A DNA stretch of 64,000 nt from NCBI GenBank assembly GCA_013396995.1, contig VWZP01009169.1:899697-963696 (forward strand). The letters run 5' to 3'. Each line of letters starts with the position of its first letter. The stretch's first letter is position 1. Below the pieces are notes generated by a model, which was not told the origin of the DNA, did no database searches, and was given only the letters and a program-made list of their open reading frames with translations. The position numbers were made by a program, and so were the translations under genes. The stretch comes from Dicaeum eximium. Lineage: Eukaryota; Chordata; Aves; Passeriformes; Dicaeidae. This document shows positions 14,521 to 26,256 of the stretch, one piece after another.

Positions 14521-17196
14521 GGGGAAGGTCAAGTGTTCTCCTGCTGTGTCTATCCTGCGGGGAAAGAGGGGAATCTCTGTGCTGTCATGTTTGTGATGGA
14601 CCATTGGCTATTTGCTGGTGAATCAGAAATCAGGTGTAGCTGGATGGGTAAGTATTACAAAGAAATACTGTCAGGCCTCTCTTTTGTCTCTCCAGTGAGA
14701 TGGGATGGGAAGCACTTTGGTTATATTTCTGGGATTTTTCTGCTGAGTAACAAAAGGGCCCAGCAGGCAGCACAAAATGCATTCACGTGTGGGAGAGCTG
14801 TTAACACTCCCACGCTGAACTCCAGCTACAGCTGGGTACTTAGCTGAGAAATCAGTGTTTTAATTACTTGGGCTAGCAACAAATGCCAACATTTGACTTC
14901 TTCAAAGCCAGTGTAAGGGTATATTTAGATAAATGTTACTTTGGGAACTAACTAGTTCCCAAGATGCCATTGAAATTAAATCAGCAATTGCAAGAAATTA
15001 ATTCTGACCTTTCCTTTGTTCTCAAAAATCTGCCATCCCGTATCCAGTGAGCAAACTCTGCACACATGAGGGTCCCTGATGGGTCTTTTCTGGATCTTCT
15101 GCATCTCTGTGGACCCCTGTGTAAGCACATGGGAAATGCCAACCCAAGCGAATGCTAGCATTGCCTTCTTATCTGCTTTGCACAAGACAAATGATTATGC
15201 AAGATAAAAGGCAAACAAATTCTGGAGCTTGCCACCTAAAATTGCTGAGGCCTGCTTTTGAGAGGAACAGAGGCTGAGGCTATGTGGGTGTACCTTTAAA
15301 TGGCAGCACTGGCATAAGCAGTTCCTGCCTCTTGTTGCCCTCAGCCACAGCCGCTCGTTCCCACACCTGCGCTGCGCCTTCAGCTGTGTTTGAAAAAATT
15401 GTTTACTGCCATGTGGTGAGCTGGACTAGTGAATTGTCCTACATTTCAAATAAATTTCTTATTTTTATTTATGTTTAACCGGGATCCATTTTCTGATCCA
15501 GCACATTCCCTGAAAAAGCTACTTTGGCACAGCTGAGGAGGCAGTGGAGGGACGGAGAAGGGTTGCTGAAGATGAGATCTGTACATGCTACTATTTCGGG
15601 GGGTAATTTGTGTTGGTTTTATGGGTTGGGGTTTTTTTTTCTCTTTTTTAAACATGCCAGTTGTAATTCTGTAATACTTTGGTTTCAGTTAGAGAGCTGG
15701 GTTTTGTAATGCTCATTTGTCACTATTCCTTTCTCTTCCTGCTCTTTGCTGTCCACATTGTCATCTCTTGGCTTCCACAGCTCTGTGGCTAGAGCGGTTT
15801 CTGGGGCTGTACCCCCTCACAGAAATTATTTTAACCCCCTGACTGAGTAAAAAACAAAGCAAAAAACCAGTGGTGAGTGTAGAAGATATTTGCTCCCCTG
15901 ATCATCCAGGGCAGAGCTGAACAGCATGTTGCCGTCTGCTGGGGAGGGAAGGGAGCCAGCAAGAAGCTGGCACGGGGCCTGGAGAGGGGGCTGGGAAGTC
16001 AGACGGCAGCGATGGAGACCTCTCTTCTCACGTCCTCAACTCCACAGGGAGATCCTTGACTGCAGCCTGTCTGCTCAGGAGAGCTCTCTTGTAGCAGCCT
16101 TTCTTCCAAGCTCCAGCCAGACAGGGACACGTGAGCCGGCTGGGGAGCGTGCCAGTGGAAATGAACAGCAGCAGGAGGCAGAGTGACTGCATGTTGTCCC
16201 TGAAGCACCCACGCCACTGCTCCAAGCATGTGAGCCCATCCATTGCAATTCCAGTGAGTGCTGCAGGCACCTGTGTCTTTCCAGAGAGAGAGGGGCTCGT
16301 GGAGCTTTGGTCACAGATTCCTCTCCTGGGCATTGATTTCCTCAGAATTATCTCTGTGTCAGTGACCTCAGATGCTGTAAAACAAGATGGTAAGCATTGC
16401 AGTAAATTTTTGTGGAAAATATCTACATCAGAAACAGCCCAGCTTTCCTAAAGGCAGTTTTGAGAGGCTACGTGTGCACACAGTTATGGCTGATTGTACA
16501 TTGGGAGTAAGTGTTTCTCATGCAGGTAGGTTTGAGTCTAAGACAGGCCAAGGTGCCATGAATGTAAATATTATTGTAAAAGCTTTCTGGAGATTACTTG
16601 GATTTGTGCCAGAATGTAATTTCTTTCAGTAATTATGATTTCATTTTTTGCATGTGTGACAGTTGAATATAGAGCTGCTAAAGAAAAGGCAGCAAGGTTT
16701 TGATTCTAGGCTGCTTATTTTTTAAATTACTGTGTCTTTAGACTGATGAATAGCACATAATCCTAGAGTGACAGGATTCAGTCCTGGAAGTTTTTAAAAA
16801 GGACAGGGGGATGTGTGTGTGAGAGAGAAGCAGAGGGCAATGTAAACAAAACAGCTGATTCAAAGTTAAGGTATTACCATCAGAGATTTCTGTAAAAGTC
16901 CTTGAGTGTTCTCTCTTTAACATAAATATGAATCATTAATCTTTCTGGGCCAGGCAGACTTTTAAATTGCATTTCAAATCAGATATTCCATAAAGAGCAC
17001 AGAAATAGTAAATAGTCTAGTTTGTCTTTTAATCATTCAGAAATTTAGTAAAAATAACTTTGTTTTCAAGTTGTGCATTCTTCTGCTTTTGTACTCGTCC
17101 TCTTCTGAGTGGTGGCAGGTCACACTAATGGAGCTTCTGGAAGAAGTCCATACTTTTTGCAATCAGTTGAGAAAAAAGCCTGAAAATTTATGGGGA

Positions 17197-17228
17197 GATG
17201 ATCCTCCACCTGGATGATCCTCCACTTG
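17197..17228. repeat. 16-base tandem duplication
   Basis: GATGATCCTCCACCTG is followed immediately by GATGATCCTCCACTTG, one mismatch between copies. Confidence 0.85.
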
Positions 17229-18147
17229 TGTCTACCCAAAATGAGACAGCTACTCCACCACTTGTGACCACTTGTATTGAAAACTCAGAATTTTTGTCTC
17301 AGTAGAATAAAAATTATGTTTATTCATGGGTGTTCTTTGTGCTAAAGGTTATTATCAAAAGCAAATAAATTAAATTAATGCATGTATTGCAAAATGTAGA
17401 GAAAGAGACATTTGTATCTACACAGACCTTGCCAATAACTCTGGCTCTCCTTTTACTCCTAAAGTTCTTCCCCTTATTTTTCTTTCTCTCTGGTTTTAAA
17501 AACACTATAATGAAAGTAAGAAAGTTGTGAAGACAGAAGACCAATTTTAGGCATGGTACAAGCAAATGCAGCTTCTGTTTCTTGGGCGTTATGTTTGCTA
17601 ACTCCAGAGTGAGTTTAGCCTGTAACTGATACTGCTGAAAACTGTGGCAAGCAGAATTTGCATGTTTGCTTTCAAGGCAGCTGTGATAATAGTAGCCTAA
17701 ATAGTTGCTCTTTCTGGGTCTTCCTCACAAAAATTATTAACTGCATCCGTCAGTGAGGGGATTTGGCACAATGATGTTGCCTCAGTACAAGGACAATATC
17801 CTAAGCTGCTCACAGGTGTTGGATTCAAAGCCTCAAGAAAGGGAAGACCTCTGAAGAAGGTGCACCTTCTCCAGACTGTTGTATAAACTTGATGTGGAGG
17901 CCAAGTGGCAGCTCTGTGAGTTCTGACCTCCTGCAGTCTCTCCCATGAAGAATCTCCCAGTTTGTGTAGCTGTCTGGTGACCTTGCTTGAGCAGCAGTAA
18001 AATCCACAGCCACAGCACAGCTGCACCAGGAATGTGCCTGACACAGGTTTTCATGACAGCATGTATATGGTGAGCTCTTGATCAAAGGTTCCTGCTTAGA
18101 GTTTAGTGCTTTGCCTCAGCTGTAGAAAAAAATGTCTTAACTTTATG

Positions 18148-18590
18148 TTCATAGAATCATTAAATGGCGTGGGTAGAAAGGTACCTTAAAGATCACCTAG
18201 TTCCAGCCCCCTGCCATGGGCAGGGACAGCTTCCACTAGACCAGGTTGCTCAAAGCCCCATCCAACCTGGCCTTGAACACTTCCAGGGACAGCACATCCA
18301 CAGCTTCTCTGGGCAACCTGTTCCAGTGCCTCACCACTGTCTCACAGTAAAGAGTTTCCTCCTAATATCTAATTTAGACTTACTCTCTTTCAGTTTGAAT
18401 TAATTCCCCTTTTTCCTTCCCTCTTTCCAACATGCCCTTGGAAAAAGTCTACCTCCGTCCTTCTTCTAGGCTTCCTTCAGGCACTGGAAGGCCACAATTA
18501 GGTCACCATGAAGCATTCTCTCCAGGCTGAATAATCCCAATTCTCTTCAAGTTCCTATTCTTGAAGTCAAGCTTACCCTGTAGCTTTCAG
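18148..18590 (-). mobile_element. CR1 LINE, 3' fragment on the minus strand
   Basis: This is the reverse complement of the avian CR1 3' end: 'catagaatcatt' at the left edge (element terminus), then 'ccttaaagatcacctagttc', 'ccatgggcagggacagcttc', 'aggttgctcaaagccccatc' and 'gggcaacctgttccagtgcc', continuing into the coding-side region up to about 18590. It is the best preserved CR1 copy in the window, so likely the youngest. Confidence 0.95.
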
Positions 18591-21500
18591 ACATTGTTAG
18601 TGAAGCATCTGAGAGCAGGCAGCTGGACCAAACAGGATGTTGCAAGGCTAGAAATTGTAAATTACATTTGCTTGGGCCATCCCTCTTATTTGGGGTTACT
18701 CTGGGAGTTGGATTTTTAATTTTTTTTTTTTTTTTAATATGGATGAAAAGTCAGTCTTTCTTGCAATACTCCTGTACCTTCTGTGTTCTTCCTCCGTCAT
18801 GAGACAAAGCTAGAGGCTAAGTTGCTGTCTGGCACTTCCCAGGGGCTGTGTTCACATCACATGCAGAAGGTCCAGGCTCTCAATGGCAGGGTCCCCTCCA
18901 GGCATCTCAGACTGCATCAGTCATTTACCTTATGCAGTGTGAAAAAATTCCCCACCTAGAAGAAAAACTACCCAGATAAATGTCTGTTACTTACAACGTG
19001 CTTTGATTCCTACAGTGTCTCCTTTTTGTGGGGTTTTTCCCTGCAAAAAATGTGGAATCTGTCCCAGGCCTTAAAATGCACAATTTTAAGGGACAGACAA
19101 ATCCACTTGAGTTTTAAGTGACAGCACTGGTTTTCTCAAAGTTCTCATCCTGAATTTTAATCTCCAGTGAAACAAAATAGTTAGATTTATTTGGCATGTT
19201 TATTAGCAATCAAGCCTACAAATGTGCCCTTCTGGTTGAACTCAGTAGACTCACAGCCTCGTGTAATTGAGACTGCAGCATGACAGAGAGTTCTGTTATG
19301 GCTTCACGTATTGATCAGTCCAGTTTAATTTCCTCATGGGACATGAAATGCTCTAGGGATGGTGGATTGTGTTGGAGGCTTGATAAGCTTGTTTTAACAA
19401 AGCATCTCAAGGGCTTCTGGAACAGAGGCAATTATCAATACTGATAATTTCCTTTCTTCAAAAGGTAAGGGCTCATTAATAGGCTGCACAACAGCTGCTG
19501 TTTGCAACAAATGATTTTTTTTTAATTAACTGGGAGATACTGCTCCCTCACCTGTTCACTTAGTAGTTGGCTGTTTCCGAAAGGAAAAGAAATTGGGTTC
19601 CAGGTTTTGATCTTACTGGTATATGTGATAGCAGTATCTTCTGCACTGCTATATTCAGTATTTTTGTAATTGAAGCCTAAATTATATTTTAGAGTAATAG
19701 TCCCATCCCCCTGCTCATGCCCATGTCTGAACAACCCACGCCAACAAATTCTGGTATTTTACAACTTTTGGATTTTGTGTCAAGTTACTGATGATGTCTG
19801 CTATTTTTAATGTTAGCCTTGCTGGTTAAATAGTCTCCTGATACAGCTTTGACAGTCAGCAATTTTTTGTCATTGGGTATTTAAAAAATGTTTTTAAATT
19901 GTGGGGTTTTTTTAGGCTCTCAGTTATGAGAAGGAAGCTCATTGTTGCTTCCTATTGTTTTATCTTTACTATGCAAAAATCCTAACATTTCATTTATAAC
20001 CTGTGTGGCGTAGGTGTGTTGTGGGTGTTAAATTCATACTGCTCTTTAATGCTGCAAGTTGGATGTACGGAAAGAAAACATCATCAAGGCAAGCTGCTTT
20101 GTTAAACCTGATTTTAAACAGAGTTTTTGGATCACTAGCTGGAAGTTTAGTGCCTTACAGAATGGTCATCCTTAGCTAATAGCAGCTACTTTTGTTTTGT
20201 TTATTCACCAGGAAACAATTTAAACCATTTAACAGCTGCTATAGTGTTTTCTGATTTCTTTTCCATTTCACACTCATTTTCTCAATAATTAGCACAGTTC
20301 TGCTCGTTAATGCATGAATTGAAAGTAGCAGCAATACGTTCCAAGGAAATTGGAAAAATCTTTGTTTCTAAGTATAGAGGAGTGGTGGGTGAAACACAGG
20401 AGAGGTAGCTGGGTTGCACCAAATGCAATTGACCAATGAACCAAACTCTGTAATGTGCTCAAAATGTTATTTTGCATATTTGGTGCATCATGGTAAGTGG
20501 CAACTTACCTGATTTTTCTTCTTTTCTTGATGTCTCAACTTCTAGAATAATTTTTCAAAAAAAGTTACAATTTTCATAATAAGAAGTATTTAGCACTGGC
20601 AACTGTTGCCTAAAATTGCAAGTCAAATGTTTCTTAGGAGACCAAAAATAGGAAATTTGATGAAAAGAAATACATTTTAGTTTTCTATCTATCCTGGATT
20701 CTTTTAAAGTTGTGAATCATATTCAACCATTGCTGGAATTTATTGTACTGGAGGCCCCATGAATGTTTGACAGGAGATGATTGGTACCATCACTGTCCCC
20801 CAGGCTGCTGTGTCAGTTCTCTTCCCTGGTTAGTCATGACTGAAATGTGAAGATGAGTGGGTCACTGTAAAATGCCTTCAGCAATGATTAATTCAGGTTA
20901 CTCACCCAATTTTGCAAACACTGGAACACTGAAAGAATAGTAATGGTGTGAGAAATTCCCTAAACTTACCTGATACTAAATATATTCTGGATTTAGTTCT
21001 GCAAACATACAGATGGGGCCAATTCAGACATTCCTAGTGATATGATGGGGCCAACATGGAGTGTCTTTTATTTCAGTGGCCTATAGTCATTAATTAAACT
21101 GTGCCATTCAAAGTGGTAGGTTGAATTACAGATTAGCAGGATTAAGAGCAGTTTCAATATACTTTATTTAGGCCTTTGCTTACTTCCTTAATTCTCCACT
21201 CATGTTCCTCTTGTCGGGGTCTGATCAGTGCCACAGCCACTGCAGCTACTTGCTCAAACCATTGCACAGGACAGGAGGAGCAGAGCAGAGTCTGCTTTTT
21301 AGGCAGGGGTTTTAATTGCATTCATATTTTAAAGGTCATTATTGCAATATGTAGCTGGTTTGTGCTACAGAATAGAAATTTAAAAATTAGCTATTTTTAG
21401 GAACATACAGTGCTGGGAAAAAAAAAAATTTATTCTAAAGTGGAAGGAAATTAGGTAAACATTTTAACACATGGAAATGTTCTCTATACCTGGGACATGC

Positions 21501-21730
21501 ATTATGTAAATATTTCTTCATATAACTAGAATAAATGTTAATTCAAATCTTAAATATTGGGACAGTAACAATGTTTGTCATTGCTTTTAAACCTAAATGG
21601 TATGTTTCATTATGCCCCTCACTAATTTTGGAAACTGAGGCCGTGAAATGTGAAGTAATTTCTTCTTTTAATAATGTAAATTATCTCATATTAAGTAATG
21701 CCATTTATTATTTTATCCTTAAATCTCTAG

Positions 21731-21858
21731 GTGCTGAAGTGTTGTATATGAACATGTCAGCATACAATGAAGGTCGGCTTCAGTCATCGTTCTGGATTGT
21801 TGATAAACAGCACGTGTACATTGGAAGTGCCAGCCTAGACTGGAGATCGCTGGGACAG
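21731..21858 (+). CDS. PLD5: PLD5 internal exon with degenerate first HKD motif
   Basis: This 128-base exon is preceded by a T-rich tract ending CTCTAG and followed by GTAATT. It starts in phase 1 (GT completes a Gly codon) and ends on a complete Gln codon. It encodes about 43 residues of the luminal PLD domain, including GRLQSSFWIVDKQHVYIGS, which I recognise as PLD5. In active PLD3/PLD4-type proteins this place holds the first HxKxxxxD motif. Here Gln replaces His and Ser replaces Lys while the Asp is kept, so the first active site is dead; this is the hallmark of PLD5. An Asn-Met-Ser near the start is a possible N-glycosylation site. The downstream intron is 18.9 kb. Confidence 0.96.
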
Positions 21859-22273
21859 GTAATTTAATTGAAAAACTAATTCTACACCCTTTGAGTGTGT
21901 AATGAGAAAAAAAAGTAACATTTTGAGGACACTCAGATAGCTCTGTTTTCTGATAGTTTACTGTCAAAAGCTGTACTGCCACAGTTTTGGTGACTCTTCT
22001 GTTTTGGCAACAATGTACTGCTATAAATGTTGCTTCCTTTTGTTATAACAGGTATCTCCCATGGTTATGCTTAAATTTTAAATATTTGATTGTTTTTATT
22101 TATTTCTGTGATGGTCATTGTATGTTGCAGTTTACTTATTTAAAAAAAAAAAAAAGGCAAGCAAACCCATTGGGAAACATACCACTATGGAAACTCTATA
22201 GGAATATCATGGGCAAGGCGTAGTCCCTCTGATCTGCCATTTAAAAAAGCAAACCCCAAATTTGGAAAGACTT

Positions 22274-22319
22274 CCAAATGGATAGTGGGTATTATACTAG
22301 GAATACCCACTACATTTGG
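22274..22319. repeat. Near-perfect hairpin, 18 bp stem
   Basis: CCAAATG-GA-TAGTGGGTATT pairs with AATACCCACTA-CATTTGG; the only flaw is a 2-base bulge, and the loop is 8 bases (22294-22301). It lies in the intron about 415 bases after the exon at 21731. It is too short for a typical microRNA precursor. Confidence 0.7.
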
Positions 22320-23946
22320 GGAGGGTCAGATTTATAGGTACAGAATGCCAAATAGCATAATGCTTTTGAAGACTGCATTATTAGAGAGAATTCTATGTTT
22401 TTATTCCTTGTAAACATGGCAGTTGAAGCAACAACCAGTGCTAAGGACTCTGTGCTGTCTGTGACCATTTTGAGGAATTTGTCAGTAACACAGCCTATTT
22501 GCCTTTTTGTAGGTGTGTGTGCCTTTTTTAATTTCTGCAACAGTCTCAGGATTTTTAGTGAGTGTCATGGTCATTTTTGCTATATACCCCTGACTGTGTG
22601 AGGCTGCTCTCAGCCACACTTATGGAGTGAAACCTGTACTTTGAGATCTCAGTAACTGAAATGCACAACAGAGAGGGAAAAGCAGCAGTCCTGGGTAGTT
22701 TTTAGTTGCTATAAAAAAGCTTGCTTTCTAAATATGAGCAGAATCTCAGAAAAAAAGGAATAATTTAGAACATAGGTTCTAATGATTTTGTAAAGAAGGT
22801 GTGTCTGGTTGTGCTGACCTTTTTAAGATTTGTTTTCAGCTAAGACTGGAAGTCTGACTAAAAACAAATTAGCCAATTTAGTAAAATAAAGTGAATAAAT
22901 TAATTTTTGCTCTTCCTATGTTATTAATTTACTTAAAAGATGTGTTTACAAAGGAATCTGGAACAGTGTAGAAAAGAAAATGTTGTTAGAAAAATTCTTA
23001 GAGGATGTTATATTTTCAGTTAACGTAAGAAAATACAGTTTGGGCTTTTGGACAGTTCAGAAAATATTTTTACATTATCCGTGCCTCATGAGCTAAACTC
23101 CTCTGTCATAACAAAATAGGTCTTCATAGGATTTATTTAGCTTATAAATAGTTTATCTTTGAAGCTTCTTCTATTTGGGGGTTTGAGTACTAGTGAAAAC
23201 AATAAATGTGGGGAAAAGAAGCACATTTACCACACAGATTATTATATTATTTATATATTGATTATGCATTTATGATCTTCATCACAGATTATACAATTCC
23301 ATATAGGTTTGGTCTTCTCATGCTGAAGTAAATCTTAAATCTTGTAACATTCCTGTGTTAAACTTTGATGCCAGTTACTTGTAGGCCAGTGTTTCAAAAG
23401 TGATTCCTCTATGTTAATTTTATCATTCTTTTCTGCATTTGAACTTGTTTTAATCTTATTGCCATATAACAGTATATTTTTATATGTAGGTCTAAGATGA
23501 AGCTCCAAAGAATATTTGTACAATGCAAAAAGAAATCTCTCTGCATTCTGGTGAAAGAGAATCTGCTTTCAGTTAGTTGAGAAATGTATGCTGGGGTTTC
23601 AGAAGAGCCAAAGGAAATTAGATGCTTGGCTCCTGTTGATGTCAGAAATGAGTATTTGATTCCCTTACCCCAGAGCTGCAGGTTAATAAATCAGGGCAAG
23701 TGCCCAAGAGATCTGATATGCTGTCCTAAAATAATCATCTGTCTTGAACTTTCCTCTTCACATAAGGAGCAAAATAAGCATAGAACTCTGTCATTTTATT
23801 CTGACTCCTTTCCTCAAGCAAAATGCTTTGCACATGTGCGGGACCTAATCTTAAAGCCCACGGTGAGCTGAGCCCTCGCTGGGGAAATACATCTCCCATG
23901 TGTTCTCATTATCAGAGTCCCAGTATAGCTGCAAAGGAGGGATCAG

Positions 23947-23981
23947 CCCCCTCTCCCTCTCCCTCTCCCTTTCCCTCTCCT
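23947..23981. repeat. Pyrimidine hexamer microsatellite (CCCTCT)n
   Basis: About five to six CCCTCT/CCCTTT units lie in a pure pyrimidine run on the + strand. Confidence 0.85.
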
Positions 23982-26225
23982 CTATAGTCCTTTTGCCTGA
24001 TACTAAAAAAAAAAAAAGTCTGTTTAGCATAATTTGTCTCTTAGGAGGCTAAATCTAAAGCTGAAACAATAGTTTAACTTTTAACAGCTCCTTGGAAAGC
24101 ATCATCAGGGCTTAAGTGCTTTGGGTTTGCAATATTTGTGGAGAATTCTTTGTGTTTATAAGCTGGATACTAGAAATTAATCACATATGAAGCTTATTTA
24201 GTTTTGTTGCCATTTTCTTGACTTGCCAGCACTGACAAGAAGCAATAGGAGTATTTTCTTAAAAGTAAATTTTCTGCATCAAGGAGAGATTTTCATATGC
24301 TGAAGATATTACTTAAGAATAGCCTTTGAAGTTGCACATATCCTGTGCTTCTGCTGGCAAAGTTTTAATACTTGCCTGAGTTTCAGCTTTGAAATTATGA
24401 GCAAGGCTAAGAGCACATTATTACTTTTCAAGTAAAACTGTGTTTCAGTTAAACTGAAAGTTTGTCAAAACTGTAGTAATTCTGGCTGTAATCATCTATG
24501 CCAGCTATCTGCTTCAGTCTGAAATCAAACCCCACAGGGAAATGTTAAGTACTGTTTAGAGTTCCTGAAAATAGGATTTTACAAAAATTGGAGGTTTTTC
24601 GTTCATAGTGGAATATTTTGAATTTTTCTTTCTACAGGTCTAGATTTTGTGCATCTTTTTCTATTGTTATCAATATATCCAAATATTACCCAATTCCATA
24701 ACCCATTGAATATGGAGGATTATGAACAACCAGAGTTTTGCCACTTTCTTAGATATAGTAAGCTCTGTAAAATTTTACTGTTGAAGTCATCTAGTTTCTT
24801 GCTGGTAAATTTATTGATACTGGGAAACAACTAAAAAATGAGTCACTCAAACATCCTTAAAATTGTGTACATATTCTGATTAATTCTTTCCTGTGGCTTG
24901 AACTAATAGTAATCAAGATGGCCATGGTGCTGTATTCTAGTTTCTAATTCCTTGACCCAATAACTTATTATTACTTAATAAAATAAATAGGTTATATAAA
25001 AATTGTTATAATCCATAAGGTAACAAAATGTATCATATATTTCTTTTGTTCCATGGCTCCCTCCAGTAATTCCAGCAAAGCTTGAAAATACATTTATCTC
25101 CTTAATTCTGTTAAGGAGCGTGAGGTTTATAATACATATGAACATTTCTGGAGCTTTTTATATTAGCAACATTTTTGGAAAAGTTTTATTCACACATGAA
25201 TAATTGAATCCAGTGGGCAAACAACTGTAATGGATTAGTTGAACTTCTTCAGAAAAATGCATTTATGTGCAACAAATAATCAGCTCTTGGAAAATACTGT
25301 TACTGAAGACTCCTGAAACAAGTAAAATTAATCCAATTATCTTCACTAGAAGTGGCATCAGGCTAATATTAGCTAGTCTTGTTGGCAAAAAAAAAATTGT
25401 TCAAGTCATGAATACTACCAGTACCAGGTAGCTGAGTGTATGTGTGAAGGTTAGTGACCAAATTCAAATCTTCAAGGTCTCAAGTAGAAGCTTGCTGTTT
25501 GCTCCCTGGAATTGTGGAGTCTGACTGTAAACATCTGGACTGAAGGGAAGTGCCTTATCTGGGGTTCCAGGAGGAAGTGGTCCTGAAACAAAGGAGGGGG
25601 ACCTGAATGGAAAAAGGTAAAGTTCCTGACTGGAGGAAAAGTCCTAATAATGGGAGAAATCCTGGAGATTAGAGAGCTGTGGGTAAGATGGAAGCCAGGG
25701 GATGCACCAAAACCACCACAAGGCTGGTGATGTGTGAGACAGGTGAGAGCCATGCAGCAGGGATGGACCCAACTTTCTGCTCAGCATCTGGGGCCAGCAG
25801 CCCCTTCCCTGCAGGAACAAAAGATATGGATGGAAAGTGTGAAATATAATCATGGAGTTGCAAAAGCTCCCATCTTGTTGGTTCTTAAACAAATCCCAGA
25901 ATCTAGATCCACCTCAGGTAGTCATTTGCTCTCTCTTGCCTGGCACATCTAAAAAGCATTATCTCAAAAATTCCTGCTTAAATTTTGATTCAGCCGATGT
26001 TGAAGCAAAGTTCCTAAGCATGATTTTTTTCTCTTAGCTGTGTAAAAACTGCTAGCAGAAGATTTCTATTTCGAAGATGCCTCTTAAGTCCCATGTATTT
26101 TCTGGAGTGTTCATTCTTCTGATCGTTTAAATTCAGATAAATTTAAGCTGAATGGCTCCTAGACTTAATTTTTTTTTAAGTATCAAAACCAATCAGGCTG
26201 TAAAAATCACGGGGTAAATCACAGG

Positions 26226-26256
26226 ATTTTTTTATCCTTTTAAAGGATAAAAAAAT
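26226..26256. repeat. Perfect hairpin, 15 bp arms with 1-base loop
   Basis: ATTTTTTTATCCTTT at 26226-26240 is the exact reverse complement of AAAGGATAAAAAAAT at 26242-26256. It could be a cruciform-prone site or a relic of a mobile element. Confidence 0.8.

Larger units (their letters stand above)
1..21730 (+). other. PLD5: 3' part of a long PLD5 intron (non-coding)
   Basis: No coding exon is recognisable here on either strand. The next PLD5 exon at 21731 begins in the middle of a glycine codon, so an upstream exon must supply one base. I looked for the preceding luminal-domain exon (the part ending about Leu-Lys-Leu-Lys before the Gly-Ala-Glu) and did not find it, so the intron probably extends past base 1. 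The stretch is AT-rich and holds CR1 fragments near 6.3, 14.3 and 18.1 kb, a 25-base T tract at 5234-5258, short tandem repeats near 3.5, 9.0 and 17.2 kb, and a C-poor stretch near 12.2-12.4 kb. Assigning it to PLD5 is an inference from the downstream exons. Confidence 0.75.

Noticed and set aside
14503..14847. 114-codon + strand open frame
   Set aside because: It starts inside the CR1 3' end and continues into unique intron sequence; no domain, no splice context, no resemblance to a known protein.
1..21730. Upstream PLD5 exons (membrane anchor and early luminal domain)
   Set aside because: I looked for peptides such as the segment before Gly-Ala-Glu-Val and found none with proper splice sites; they are probably outside the window.
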